Shown in pieces: positions 1 to 10,945 of a DNA stretch of 64,000 bases. The notes below the pieces were generated by a model. The model had not been told where the DNA came from, made no database searches, and saw only the letters and a list, made by a program, of their open reading frames with translations. The DNA is taken from the NCBI GenBank assembly GCA_045837725.1, contig JBEWZL010000013.1, positions 558,001-622,000 of the forward strand, read 5' to 3'. Each line of letters starts with the position of its first letter. The first letter of the stretch is position 1. A program made the translations under genes and the position numbers. This stretch comes from Vermamoeba vermiformis (Eukaryota > Tubulinea > Echinamoebida).

Positions 1-281
1 ACCGAATCAATCGAGATTAACGTCCTGACTTTTGCCAAATGCGGAATCAATTAAATTAATATTAAATTAAATGAATTGCTGTCCCTCGTAGTAGCACTCT
101 TCAACGATAATATCATCGCGATTAAATAACCGGCATCAAATTTAAAATAAAGCGACCCGGAAAGTGAATGCAATATTATTATAAAATCGATGTATTATTG
201 TACGTTATTAATATACATTATAAATAATTGTTGTATTACGTAAACTCTTACGCGAGGTGGGCCAATTTGAATTCAAGTTTT
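1..281. other. Intergenic AT-rich stretch
   Basis: This is the sequence downstream of the stop codon of the first receptor kinase gene. It is strongly AT-rich with no open frame that resembles a gene. It presumably holds the 3' UTR and polyadenylation signals of that minus-strand gene. Nothing else is visible. Confidence 0.5.
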
Positions 282-3001
282 CTAGTTCTTGCGCAGGTAC
301 TTGGCGATCTCCTCCATCGTCTGAATGAGTGAGATTTTAATGTATGGGGCTTGCAATTATTAATTTGTGCAACATACCGGTCTATCAGCGGGGTCTCTCT
401 TCCAGCACATTTCCATCACTTCTCGAAGAACTGGATCGCAGTTGTCAGGGATCGCAGGATGGAATGCTTCATCTCGAATCTTCACTCCAACGAACAGTTG
501 GTCTTCATCAGCATGTGGTTCTTTGCCCGCAACAATCTCCCAAACTGATACAAGAGTGTCAGAGCTGTTGACTTTGATCGTGTGACACGTGTTGTTCTTA
601 CCTAAAATGCCATAAGACCACACATCTGATTTGACACTGTATGACTTGTCTTTCAAGCTCTCGGGGGACTACGGTTAAATGGTAAGTATGAGTACGAATA
701 GTTATTCTAGCACGCCGTACCATCCATCGCAAGGGACCAACATTCGTCTTCGTCTTTCCTCTTGCTTCTTCGTCTTGAATGATGCGAGACATGCCAAAGT
801 CGGACACTTTTGGCTGACCTTCTGTGCTAAGCTATATATTAAGGTTAGTAAGATCGATCAGGTTTTATGCTAACGTACCAAAATGTTTCGTGCAGCCAAA
901 TCACGATGCACGATGTTATTATTGTGGAGGTGGATCAGTCCATATGCAATCTTCAATGCAAACTCTTTCCTTTTAGCGTCTGTGACGGCGCTCGCATTGT
1001 CAAAGACAAGTTTATCAAGACTTCCACCACCGCAAAACTCGAGCACAATGCACGGATATGCACCGTCGAGACTGACACCGAATGTTTGGACCAAGTTCGG
1101 ATGAGGAGCAATGCCAAGTGTCAGTTTTGCTTCAGCAAGGAATCCTTCCATGTCAGTCACTGTGTTGTTCACTTTGATTGCGACTTCTGCTCCTCGCCAT
1201 TCACTGAAAATCGAGGGTTAAAAATGACGATAAATCAGGGCGGTTAGATCGTGCTTACCCCAAGAATACTTTGCCGTAGCTTCCAGCACCAATCTCTTTT
1301 GTGAAAACAAGACTCTTGTAAGGGATGTGCATTCGCTTATCAATCTCCGACGGGTTGATTCCAGTTGGATTGATCTCCGATGCTCCAATGTCAGAGGTCT
1401 CAGTGCCACCTTCAGGAATGCTGTTGTATTGGCCACTCGCTCGACTCATTGCCGGGACGGTCGCGTACGCTGACGGTGCAATGCCTGTAGCGCTAGAAGT
1501 CGTTGTCATCGCAACGGCATCATCGCCGTCCTCAACATCGTCACTTGACTTGTGTTCTTTCTTCTTGGCTTGTGCTTTCTTGCCAAAGTAGATGCCAAAA
1601 AAGAGCGCTGCTGCAACTCCGACAACAGGGATGACAATCGCTGGAACGAGCACTTCAGGACCTGGTGATTTGGGAGCGTTGACAATGGCGTCAGTTGGTG
1701 GGTCTACTGGAGGTGCAACGGGCGCGTCTACTGGTGGATTGATCGGTGTGTCTACGGGAGGGTCAATGGGGGCGTTGATTGGAGAATTGACCGGTGGAGC
1801 TATGGGCGCAGTAGGAGGGATAGCAGCTATTTACGAATATCATTAATACTTATTTACCCACCTACTTGTTAATGCATTCGTTTTACTTACTGCACGTGAC
1901 TCCATCGCCCTCAAAACCAGCGAGGCAGGTGCAATTAACTTGACCGCCGCCAAGGTACGTGCAACTCGCGTCTGCGGAGCAGCCTCCGTTGTTCGTTACA
2001 CAAGCTACGCGAAGAGTGAGTATGACCAAGGACTAGTTTCGCTTGTTATCTGCGCTACGTACGCTCTGTAATATTAGCGAACCATCCCTTAAGAGTTCTA
2101 ACCGAGTAAATCGCGCCTGTTGAAGCAGTCCAACCAAAGTAGTACTCGTTTGGCGTGACTGGCACGATCACTGAAGGACCTGACGTGAAGATGTTTTGCG
2201 CGCCGTCAATCTTTATCTGCAGAAAGCGTAAGTTCAAATTATTGCAAAATAATAGCTAGGTCTTATTATGGCTACTTACTGTCCAAGTAGTATCCGCGCC
2301 ATTAGGTGCGTAATCGATCCTCATCGTATGACTTCCGACGCCCGGATTCGTGAGAGATTTGTATGTACATTCTGCAGTAGCTAGATAAATAAACGGCAGT
2401 TCGGCGGTATTGTTACTAAACCATATATTAACAAATAAAGACCATTTCGACCGTACTTACACTTGGCAAAAATAAACACGGCTAAATACCATATCGATAC
2501 CGATTGCCACCATATTAGATAAGTAAACAATGTTCCAAGAGCCGCCATTTGTTTGCTGAGCGTTTAAAAATGAATTTTTATCGCCGGTGACCACGAAGCC
2601 GAACCTGCAACAAATGATTATTAACCGTTACAAAAAAATTAATTCTAATTTTTTGATAAGAAAATAATGTAATGAATAACGATAGGAAGAATATTATTAT
2701 TTTTAAATTAACGTTGCACTTACGCTTCTCCATAACCATTAAGCCCGGTGCCTGAAACGTCGTAATTGATCGTTATTGAGAAACCTAGTGAAACGTCTTG
2801 AGGAATAGTATATAGAACTCGCGACATTTGACCACTTTGGTCGGCGGTGAGCTGAATTTGGCCGGATCCTTGAACCGCATCTCCAATAATATTGTAATTT
2901 GCCGAGGTAAGAACAGTTTCATCAATATCCAGGCATTTGATAGAGGATATAAATATTAATCCTATCACCAAAATGGTGAAGAGGTGTGGCAGTCTTTTCA
3001 T
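282..3001 (-). CDS. L-type-lectin/EGF receptor tyrosine-type kinase, copy A
   Basis: Predicted single-pass receptor kinase of 700 aa. Exons (minus strand, 5' to 3'): 3001-2724, 2604-2461, 2415-2280, 2216-2063, 2004-1891, 1826-1259, 1203-879, 831-721, 668-602, 544-378, 320-282; all phases close. Order of parts: a signal peptide (MKRLPHLFTILVIGL...); an L-type-lectin-like domain ending in the family's typical YFGWTASTGAIYSVRTLKGW strand pair; one six-cysteine EGF module (NNGGC...GFEGDGVTC); a Pro-Val-rich stalk of PPVD/PINPPV repeats; and a membrane helix (VPAIVIPVVGVAAALFFGIY) followed by basic residues. The kinase has a glycine loop (GAGSYGKVFLG), VAIKV, HRDLAARN, SDFG and RWMSPESL. HRDLAARN and RWM-PESL suggest a tyrosine or TKL kinase. 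Here APE reads SPE. The start was chosen for the signal peptide. It is a paralogue of the next gene. Confidence 0.85.
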
Positions 3002-3408
3002 CTGCGCTTTGAATAAATAAGCGTAAATTTAAAATTGCCGTATTTGTACTGAACGGCCAAAAGCGGAAGGGAAAAAAAAATGTGGTCTTAGTATACTCTT
3101 CTACTAAGACTAAAGGAAGACTATATGATACTTGATTAGATAATAGTAAAAGTTAGAGCACTGCACGAATAAGCGAAACAATTTTTCTAGATCGGTAAAC
3201 AAATTTTCTGTTTCTAGCATGACCACAAATTGTGATTAAAAGAGATAATTTCAAGTTTAAAAAATCGAATTATTTTAAAGAAAAAGGCTGAAAAAGTTCG
3301 CGATCGGCAAAGCGGTTGATAAGAAATACAATTTTAACTAAACGGAAACCCGCTATAAATTTACAATTTAAATAATGCTATCTTACGGTGGCGCGCTCAG
3401 AGTATTTT
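3002..3408. other. Intergenic region between the two receptor kinases
   Basis: AT-rich sequence of about 400 bases lies between the start of kinase copy A and the stop of kinase copy B, both on the minus strand. It must contain the promoter of copy A. No open frame, RNA gene or repeat was recognised. Confidence 0.5.
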
Positions 3409-6086
3409 CTAGTTCTTGCGCAAATGCTTGGCGATCTCCTCCATCGTCTGAATTGTAAGGTATTAAAACCAGTTGTTTGTAAGCAGGTTGTCAATAGCTA
3501 TTATTAACTATGTTTAGCATACCGGTCGCTCAGCAGGATCTTTCTTCCAGCACATTTCCATCACTTCTCGAAGAACTGGATCGCAGTTGTCAGGGATCGC
3601 AGGATGGAATGCTTCATCTCGAATCTTCACTCCAACGAACAGTTGGTCTTCATCAGCATGTGGTTCTTTGCCAGTGACAATTTCCCAAACTAACAAAATA
3701 AGGTCAGATCTGTTGAAATGGTACGTGTGACACGTGTTGCTTACTTAAAATACCATACGTCCATACATCTGATTTGACACTGTACGACTTGTCTTTCAAG
3801 CTCTCGGGGGCCTAAATAACAATTAATGTTTTGAACAGAGTTGACTAATTCTGGTTGTTCGTACCATCCATCGAACGGGACCAACATTCGTCTTCGTCTT
3901 TCCTCTTGCTTCTTCGTCTTGAATGACACGTGACATGCCAAAGTCTGATATCTTTGGTTGACCTTCTGTGCTCAGCTTTAAGGTGTCGTTAGCAAAGAAT
4001 CACTTTAGCAGTGAAAGCTCAAAACTACTTACCAAGATATTTCTCGCGGCCAAATCACGATGCACGATGTTATTGTTGTGGAGGTGAATCAGTCCATATG
4101 CAATCTTCAATGCGAACTCTTTTCGTTTTGCATCGGTGACAGTGCTTTCGGTGTTGGTAACCAATTTATCGAGACTTCCACCACCGCAAAACTCAAGCAC
4201 AATGCACGGATATGCACCGTCGAGACTGATTCCAAACGTCTGCACCAAGTTTGGATGAGGAGCAATGCCAAGTGTCAGTTTTGCTTCAGCAAGGAATCCT
4301 TCCATGTCAGTCACTGTGTTGTTCACTTTGATCGCGACTTCTGCTCCTCGCCATTCACTGAAAACCGAGCGTTAAGATCAATTGCAATCGAAGATAAGAA
4401 GCACGTTCATACCCCAAGAATACTTTGCCGTAGCTTCCAGCACCGATTTCCTTTGTGAAGACAAGACTCTTGTAAGGGATGTGCATTCGCTTGTCAATCT
4501 CCGACGGATTGATTCCAGTTGGATTGATCTCGGACACCGTTACAGCGATGTCAGACTTGTCACTTCGCACTGTCTCTATATTAGGAATGCTGTTGTATTG
4601 GCCATTAACTCCGCTCATCGAAGGCACAGTGCCGTAGTTGGATGGCGCGATGCCTGTTGCATTAGCAGTCGACGTCAATGCCATGGCTCCATCGCCATCC
4701 TCGAGGTCATCACTGTTCGCTTTGGTCTTCTTCTTGGCCTGTTTCTTCTTGCCGAAATAAACTCCGAGGAAAATGGCAACTGCAGCGCCTACTACTGGCA
4801 CTACAATGGCTGGCACGATAACTTCGATCTTAGGCCCTGGAGGGGTAGTGACTTGGCCCTGTGGTGTGTCTACTGGAACGCTAACAGGTGCGGCGACAGG
4901 TGGATCAATTGGCGTGTCAACGGGAGGAATAGGTACTGTGGTACATGATATTAATATGATTATACTAACATGAATAGGCTGCACTTACTGCATACGATTC
5001 CATCTCCTTCAAAGCCAGACAAACACGTGCATTTGACTTGACCGTTGCCAAGGTACGCGCATGATGCATCCGCGGAACATCCACCGTTGTTCGTACACGC
5101 TGCCAATGCGAGTGTTAGTAGATTTTGATTGGTTAATTCTTGCAAAGATTACGCACGTTCAGTGATATTAGCAAACCAACCAGTCAGTGTTTTGTTGGCG
5201 TAAGCGGTGCCACCATTCGCACCAACCCATGCGAAGTAGTATTCATTCTGAGTCGTAGGAACGAGAGGAAAAGTACCACCAGGATTAAACAATACTTGAG
5301 CACCGTTTACACTGACCTAAGGGACGTTGTTATTAAATTTGAAATTTGACTATTTTAATAATCTTACCGTCCAGACAGTATCGTTGCCCTTAGGCGAGTA
5401 GGAAACGACCATAGTATGACTTCCTGCGCCCGGAGTTGGATATGGACTGTTTGTACATTCAGGTGATGTCGCAGGGTCTGAAGGTAAATTCGTCGAAGGG
5501 TCGCTGTTAAAATAATTAATTAAATAAACATACGTTTTTTAAATTAAGTTCAAACTTACGCTTGGCAAAACACAATAGAACCGGTAACCATGTCCACAAC
5601 TATTGTCACCACATTACTTAGCGTAGCAATATTCAAGCCTTGTCCGGCTGATTGCATAGAATTTATAATTGAGTTTGTTTCGCCTCCAACTATGAAACCA
5701 AACCTAGGAAATTTAAATTTCGATTTATTACCGTCAATAAATCGAGATAAATTTTAATAATTATGCTTTGATAATAGATCTAATGAAATTACTAAAATCA
5801 ATTTTATATATTTTTACCCTTCGCCAAGTTCTGTCCCGGAAGAAGCAACGTCAAAATAGATCGTTACGGTGAAACCAGATGCAACATCAAATGGCACATC
5901 ATACAATGCTCGCCCTGCTGTGCTGGCAGTATCTGGAGTGAGCTGAATTGTATTTAAATCGGCGACCGCGTTATTAATGAGCGTGTAAGAGTTGAGCGTC
6001 AGAGTGGTTTGATCAATATCCACGCATTTAATTGTGGATAATCCCAGCACCAATATGGTGAGGAGGAACTGTTGCAATCCTCTCAT
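3409..6086 (-). CDS. L-type-lectin/EGF receptor tyrosine-type kinase, copy B
   Basis: Tandem paralogue of the preceding receptor, 683 aa. Exons: 6086-5818, 5703-5560, 5503-5368, 5316-5157, 5099-4989, 4935-4413, 4357-4033, 3975-3865, 3811-3745, 3689-3523, 3447-3409. It has the same eleven-exon layout and the same intron phases as copy A. Parts: signal peptide (MRGLQQFLLTILVLGL), L-type-lectin-like domain, EGF module (NNGGCSADASCAYLG), a shorter Pro-Val stalk, membrane helix (VIVPAIVVPVVGAAVAIFL) and kinase with GAGSYGKVFLG, HRDLAARN and RWMAPESL. The kinase exons are almost identical to copy A at DNA level, whereas the lectin exons are only about half identical at protein level. An in-frame upstream ATG at 6116 exists, but 6086 gives the better signal peptide. 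It probably binds a glycan or a sister lectin outside and signals by phosphorylation inside; ligand and substrate are unknown. Confidence 0.85.
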
Positions 6087-6383
6087 CTGCACGAAATAAT
6101 GATTTTTTTCTTTCATTGACACGTGTCAATTTAAATTCCCAAAATAGTTTTTTGAAATTTTACGGAGTTAAAACGTGGGTCGAGGCCTAATATGCCGTAC
6201 AATAACTTACTACGATTGTATGTGGTTAGAAACAGGCTTTGATTTTTTGACTCACAAGCGGGAAAAATTGCCGACACCTTCTGAGAGAGACGTGTCTTCT
6301 GTTTTCATTCAAAATACACGTTTATTATGCAGCGAGTTATTGTTGCGCAAGTTATGACACAAAATTGTTTTGATCTGCTCGAT

Positions 6384-9300
6384 CTATTTTTCGATGTATT
6401 GCTTGTTGACCAAGCTGGCGTAGTGACCATTCTTAGCAATCAATTCTTGATGGTTTCCAACTTCAACAACTTGACCATGCTTCAACACAACGATTGAGTG
6501 GGCGTCTTGCACAGTTCTCAGTCGGTGCGCGATCACGAGGACAGATCGACCAACAGTAGCCTTGCTCAAGGTGTCAGCGATGGCAGCTTCAGACTCAGCG
6601 TCGAGGGAGGCAGTGGCTTCGTCAAGAACGAGGACACGTGGGTTTTTAATCAAAGCACGGGCCAAGCAAACTCGTTGTTTCTCACCACCTGCACGTGACA
6701 AAAATTGTTAGAGATCTGCTTGCGCTTTACTTTTTAAAGTTCGTATTGTTCATGTATGACTAAATATATTAAGAGTATAACTTACCTGAGAGCTTCAAAC
6801 CACGTTCACCAACGACAGTATCGTAACCTTCAGGCATGCGCATAATGTCATCGTGGATGTGAGCCATCTTGGCGGCCTCAACAACTTCTTGTGGTGTGGC
6901 GTTAGGACGACCGTAAGCAATGTTATAATAGATAGTGTCGTTAAATAAGACCAAGTCTTGAGGAACCACCGAGATGTTCTTTCGGAGCGAATCCAACTTG
7001 ACATCTCGCAGATCGTGACCGTCGAAAATGACTGAGCCATTCTCGGGATCATAGAATCTGTACAACAATCGAAGCAGTGTTGTTTTACTAATAAAATAGC
7101 AGTTAGTAAACGAAATTTCGGAATTAAATACGCGCATCCGTTTTTTCAACACTTACCCTCCACCGCTAATACCAACAATAGCGACCTTCTTGCCAGCAGG
7201 GATCTTGAATGACACGTCGTTCAAAATCTTCTTGTCTTCGTGGTACGAGAACGACACGTTTTTGAATTCAATGTCACCAACAGCGTTGTTAATTTCAACG
7301 GCGGTAGGCGAGTCTTGAATGGCCGGTTGGAGCTTCAACAACGAGAACATGGCGTCCATGTCAACGACAGCTTGGCGCAGTTCACGATAGACTGAGCCCA
7401 AGAAGTTGAGTGGCAAACTCAATTGGAACACGAGACCGTTGACCATGACCAGATCTCCGACTGTCAAGTTGCCGCCTTGAATGCCGTAAGCAGTCAACAT
7501 CATAATGGCTGAAAGTGCGCCAGAGAAAATCAAGTTTTGACCAAAGTTCAAGAACGACAATGAAGTTTGAGTCTTCACTGCTGCCTCGTTGTATTTGGCC
7601 AACACTTTGTCGTAGCGTTCAGTCTCCAGCTTTTCATTATTGAAATACTAAAAAATAAATCATTAGCACCGTTAGCCAAATATGGTAATTTCAATTAATA
7701 GGAGCTTACCTTGACAGTTTCGTAGTTCAAAAGAGAATCAATGATAACAGTAGCAGCTTCGTTATCAAGTTGGTTCATCTCTTTGCGGAACTTTGTTCGC
7801 CAGTTTGTGATAGCGAATGTGAATATGGTGTATAAAGTCAATGCTCCGAGCGTTACTCCGACAAAGCTCGATCCGAATTTCATGCCCAAAATAGTGCAAA
7901 CGAGACCGATTTCAAGGACGGTCGGGACAACGTTGAATAGCAGTGATGACAGCACGAATGAAATACCACTGTAAATACACTCGTTAAAATCGTCGACGTG
8001 TTTGCAAAGGGACAGATCCGGATCCGTTTTAAAGAAGACTTACCGAGTACCACGGTCAATAGCACGTGACAAACCACCAGTTTGACGAGATAAATGGAAT
8101 TTCATGTCCATTTGATGCAAATGATAAAATGTCTTTGCAGCCACTCGTCGAATAGCAGCTTGTGACACGCGCGAGAAAACAGCGTTACGAAGTTCTTGGA
8201 ACAACGAAGCACCTGCTCGAGCCAAACCATCTATAAAATACAATGCGTTATTATCATATCACCTCAACGTATCAAACTTCCAGCTCAAAAGATCCACGAT
8301 CCAAAAAATTGTAATGTGAGTTCAATTGCGTTAAATAAATATGGTGGTAGTAATACTATTAAACACATCAAATATGAGTGAATGATAACACTTACAGCCT
8401 ATTAATACAGCAAAAGGAATTGCTAGCAGAGCATCGCCTTGAACATTCAATGAATCGATAATATTTTTGAATAGAATAGGGACTTGAACGTTGAGTAACT
8501 ATACTATAATATTAGTACCGTATTATAATTGTTACGAATATTTAGTAAGGTGTACCTTTGAAACGACGAGCAAGCCAACGGCAACTAATACTCGCTTCCT
8601 TAGTTCAGGCGCATCTTTGGGCCACAAATGCTTTAAAAATACTTTTGTAACGTCCCATGTGCTTCTATAATACGAAATATAACATATAAGTAAGTTATCT
8701 AAATGAAACTTTGATAAAAATAGATCCGGAAAATCAGCCAGTACACGAGGCTAGTTACTCGATTAAAATCCCACAACCTCGCAAATATGACTCTATATAT
8801 GTCTTAAAAAAGATGTACGTACCCTCCTTGGCCTTCAGGCACGGTTGAATTTTGTTTTTCTTCTTCGTCATCTTTTTTTTCTTCTTTAGCTCCTTTACTG
8901 TCTTTACTGGCCATGCGTGCTGCTGCTTGATACACGCTAAACGGCGAGGCTTTGCCTACTGGTCTATTTTTAATCTCTTCTTCTTCTTTCTTCATTGACT
9001 CCTCAACGGATTTGTCGGATTTGGTTACGATAACTGGACCTTGACCGCTGCCTATAATGTCCATTTTTCGTTGTTTATCATTCTTGGGCTTTGTACATTC
9101 ACGCTATAATTTCAAAAATAAGAATTAGTAATCGGAGCAAAATGCAGATCCGCGTTACAAGTTAATTTACCAAACGAAACAATTACTATTTGCTCATATA
9201 ATCGGTAATTCAATAGTTATATTCACAAGGAATATCGATTCATGAGAAAGCAACTATTGTAAGCAAATAAAATTGCGCCGTGTCACATCCCAACACAGAA

Positions 9301-9685
9301 TATTTGTTGAGCGCAGAAAAAATATGTCGTATGTTTAATTATGATATATTATTGGCTTTGAATGTGATTTTAATTGATTTTAAGGTTAATCAATAAATAG
9401 ATAATTTACCGAAGGGCCACAGCAAGAGCTCGTGGAACTAGCGCGGACAAACGTGGTTTGTCTCCATTTATTCCGAATATTAGTGAAAAAATCTGTCTTA
9501 TTATTGGCCTTGTTTGGGGTGAAGCTGCTGTACGAACTGCCTAGAAGGGTGGATGTAGGCACTTCAAACTTGGAAAGGCTATAACTTGTGTTTCGCTTGC
9601 CATATAGAGTTGGCAATGATCCTACTAATTTTCTTTGGTGTAGGGCAACATTAGCCACCTTATGCAAGGAAGTAAAAAGGCTCAT
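6384..9685 (-). CDS. Mitochondrial ABC transporter, Atm1/ABCB7 type
   Basis: Half-transporter of 770 aa in the inner mitochondrial membrane. This family exports a glutathione-linked sulfur or iron-sulfur intermediate needed for cytosolic Fe-S protein assembly. Exons: 9685-9410, 9103-8823, 8664-8556, 8498-8396, 8230-8044, 7968-7710, 7647-7157, 7087-6786, 6688-6384. The N-terminal exon is rich in Arg/Ser and poor in acidic residues, as in a mitochondrial presequence. A charged linker and a six-helix membrane domain follow. The nucleotide-binding domain has Walker A GISGGGKTTLL, a [13 protein letters not shown]-loop, signature LSGGEKQR and Walker [13 protein letters not shown], then an IAHRL switch. 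Length and order fit full-length Atm1. The first ATG in the open frame is at 9685; longer readings rely on TTG. It is flanked on both sides by lectin-family genes but unrelated to them. Confidence 0.93.
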
Positions 9686-10945
9686 CTGGGCAGATCGAGA
9701 AAATAAATACAAAAAAATAATGATTACCGGATCAATTAAATAAAAGACCCGATAACAATTTGGTATCGATCTGGTTCCTTGTGGCTCGTGTATAATGATA
9801 CTAAGATTGACACAACCGACGACGGTATTTTTCGAGGCGCGTGGAAACTGTTTTGACCAAAATTGGATTCACTCGTGCCTATTTTCATTTCTTCCAGAAC
9901 TACGACGACCAATATTCGAATGACCGAAAGTAAGAAAATACATGACCCACCATGTCAAGGTCAACGATTGCGATGAAAGCTTGGCGCCATTGCGGGCGGA
10001 TGTTGATCGACCGCTAGCATCACGCTCCATTTGAAAGGTACCACAAATGATTCTCATAATTAATAATTCCAAAAGTAAATTGGTCTCCTGCAATAATATA
10101 CTACTTTGCTACAGTGATGATTTTCAGTTCAGATTTAATCCACGCGTTTCAGAACTAACAATTAAATTAATGAATTTTTCAATTATCTAATTATCTATTG
10201 TTTTTACGCAAAGGAAGTCTTGAATTTTTTATCAGATAAATTCTTTTGATTTTTAAAAAACAACGGCCACAAGGACCTTCGAGCGTCAGAAAAGCATCAT
10301 CGCGCGAGTTATTACCCTTACCGTGCTTTAGCAATCAACGTGCTGCTAAGGCGATCGTTGTTTGCGGTGAGGTGTCAAGGCAGACATTGATCAGACTTGT
10401 CGAGCACCTGAGAGAGTGCGCATGTTGGCACCAAGTGCACGCCCGTCTCGCGCAAACGAGACTTGTCAGTGGCAAAACTCGAGATGGAGATTGCTGCAGC
10501 AAACAGCACAACAGAACGAACCAACTCCGTTACAAGCAGTGGTCTGCGCATTGATATTTCTGGTACGCGAAAGTTTTTTCGTGTCCTGGTTTGAGAAATC
10601 GGCAGCATCTATTCTGATTACATAATCTTATTTTTTAATTGTATCCACATTAATTAATTACTGGCAATATGATACTATTAATTAATGACTTCAGATTTCA
10701 CCCGTTTGATATCAACGTACTTTCTTTTCTCCTTTTGTGCGAGCATTCAAAAGGAAGTCACGTAACCCTTTATAAGTTGAGTAGAGGTCAATTATGGCAT
10801 TAGTTATTAATAGCTGCACGAAGATTTTTCTCCTTTTTTAGTCAAACGTATCGTGTGATCCGTAATTAATGGCGGGCAGCAATTCCCTTTTGTTCATTTT
10901 GTTTTAACTTTTACTCGGACACCACACGAGAATAGACCAGATATC
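9686..10945. other. Divergent intergenic region between the Atm1-like gene and lectin gene A
   Basis: About 1.26 kb lies between two divergent start codons, so it should carry both promoters. The only recognisable content is a relic of a lectin-gene C-terminal exon near 10.4-10.55 kb, listed separately. Short open frames elsewhere here show no domain, signal or splice pattern and were not called. Confidence 0.5.
10403..10548 (+). pseudogene. Degenerate relic of a lectin-gene C-terminal exon
   Basis: This stretch matches, with scattered substitutions and small indels, the last exon of the downstream lectin gene around 12,706-12,850. Shared stretches include acctgagagagtgcgc, acgagacttgtcagtggca, gagatggagattgc and agaacgaaccaactccgt. 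The frame is not kept, and neither a start nor the rest of the gene is present. It is therefore a leftover of an older duplication or of unequal crossing-over in this family rather than a gene. The match runs in the same orientation as the two lectin genes that follow. Confidence 0.8.
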
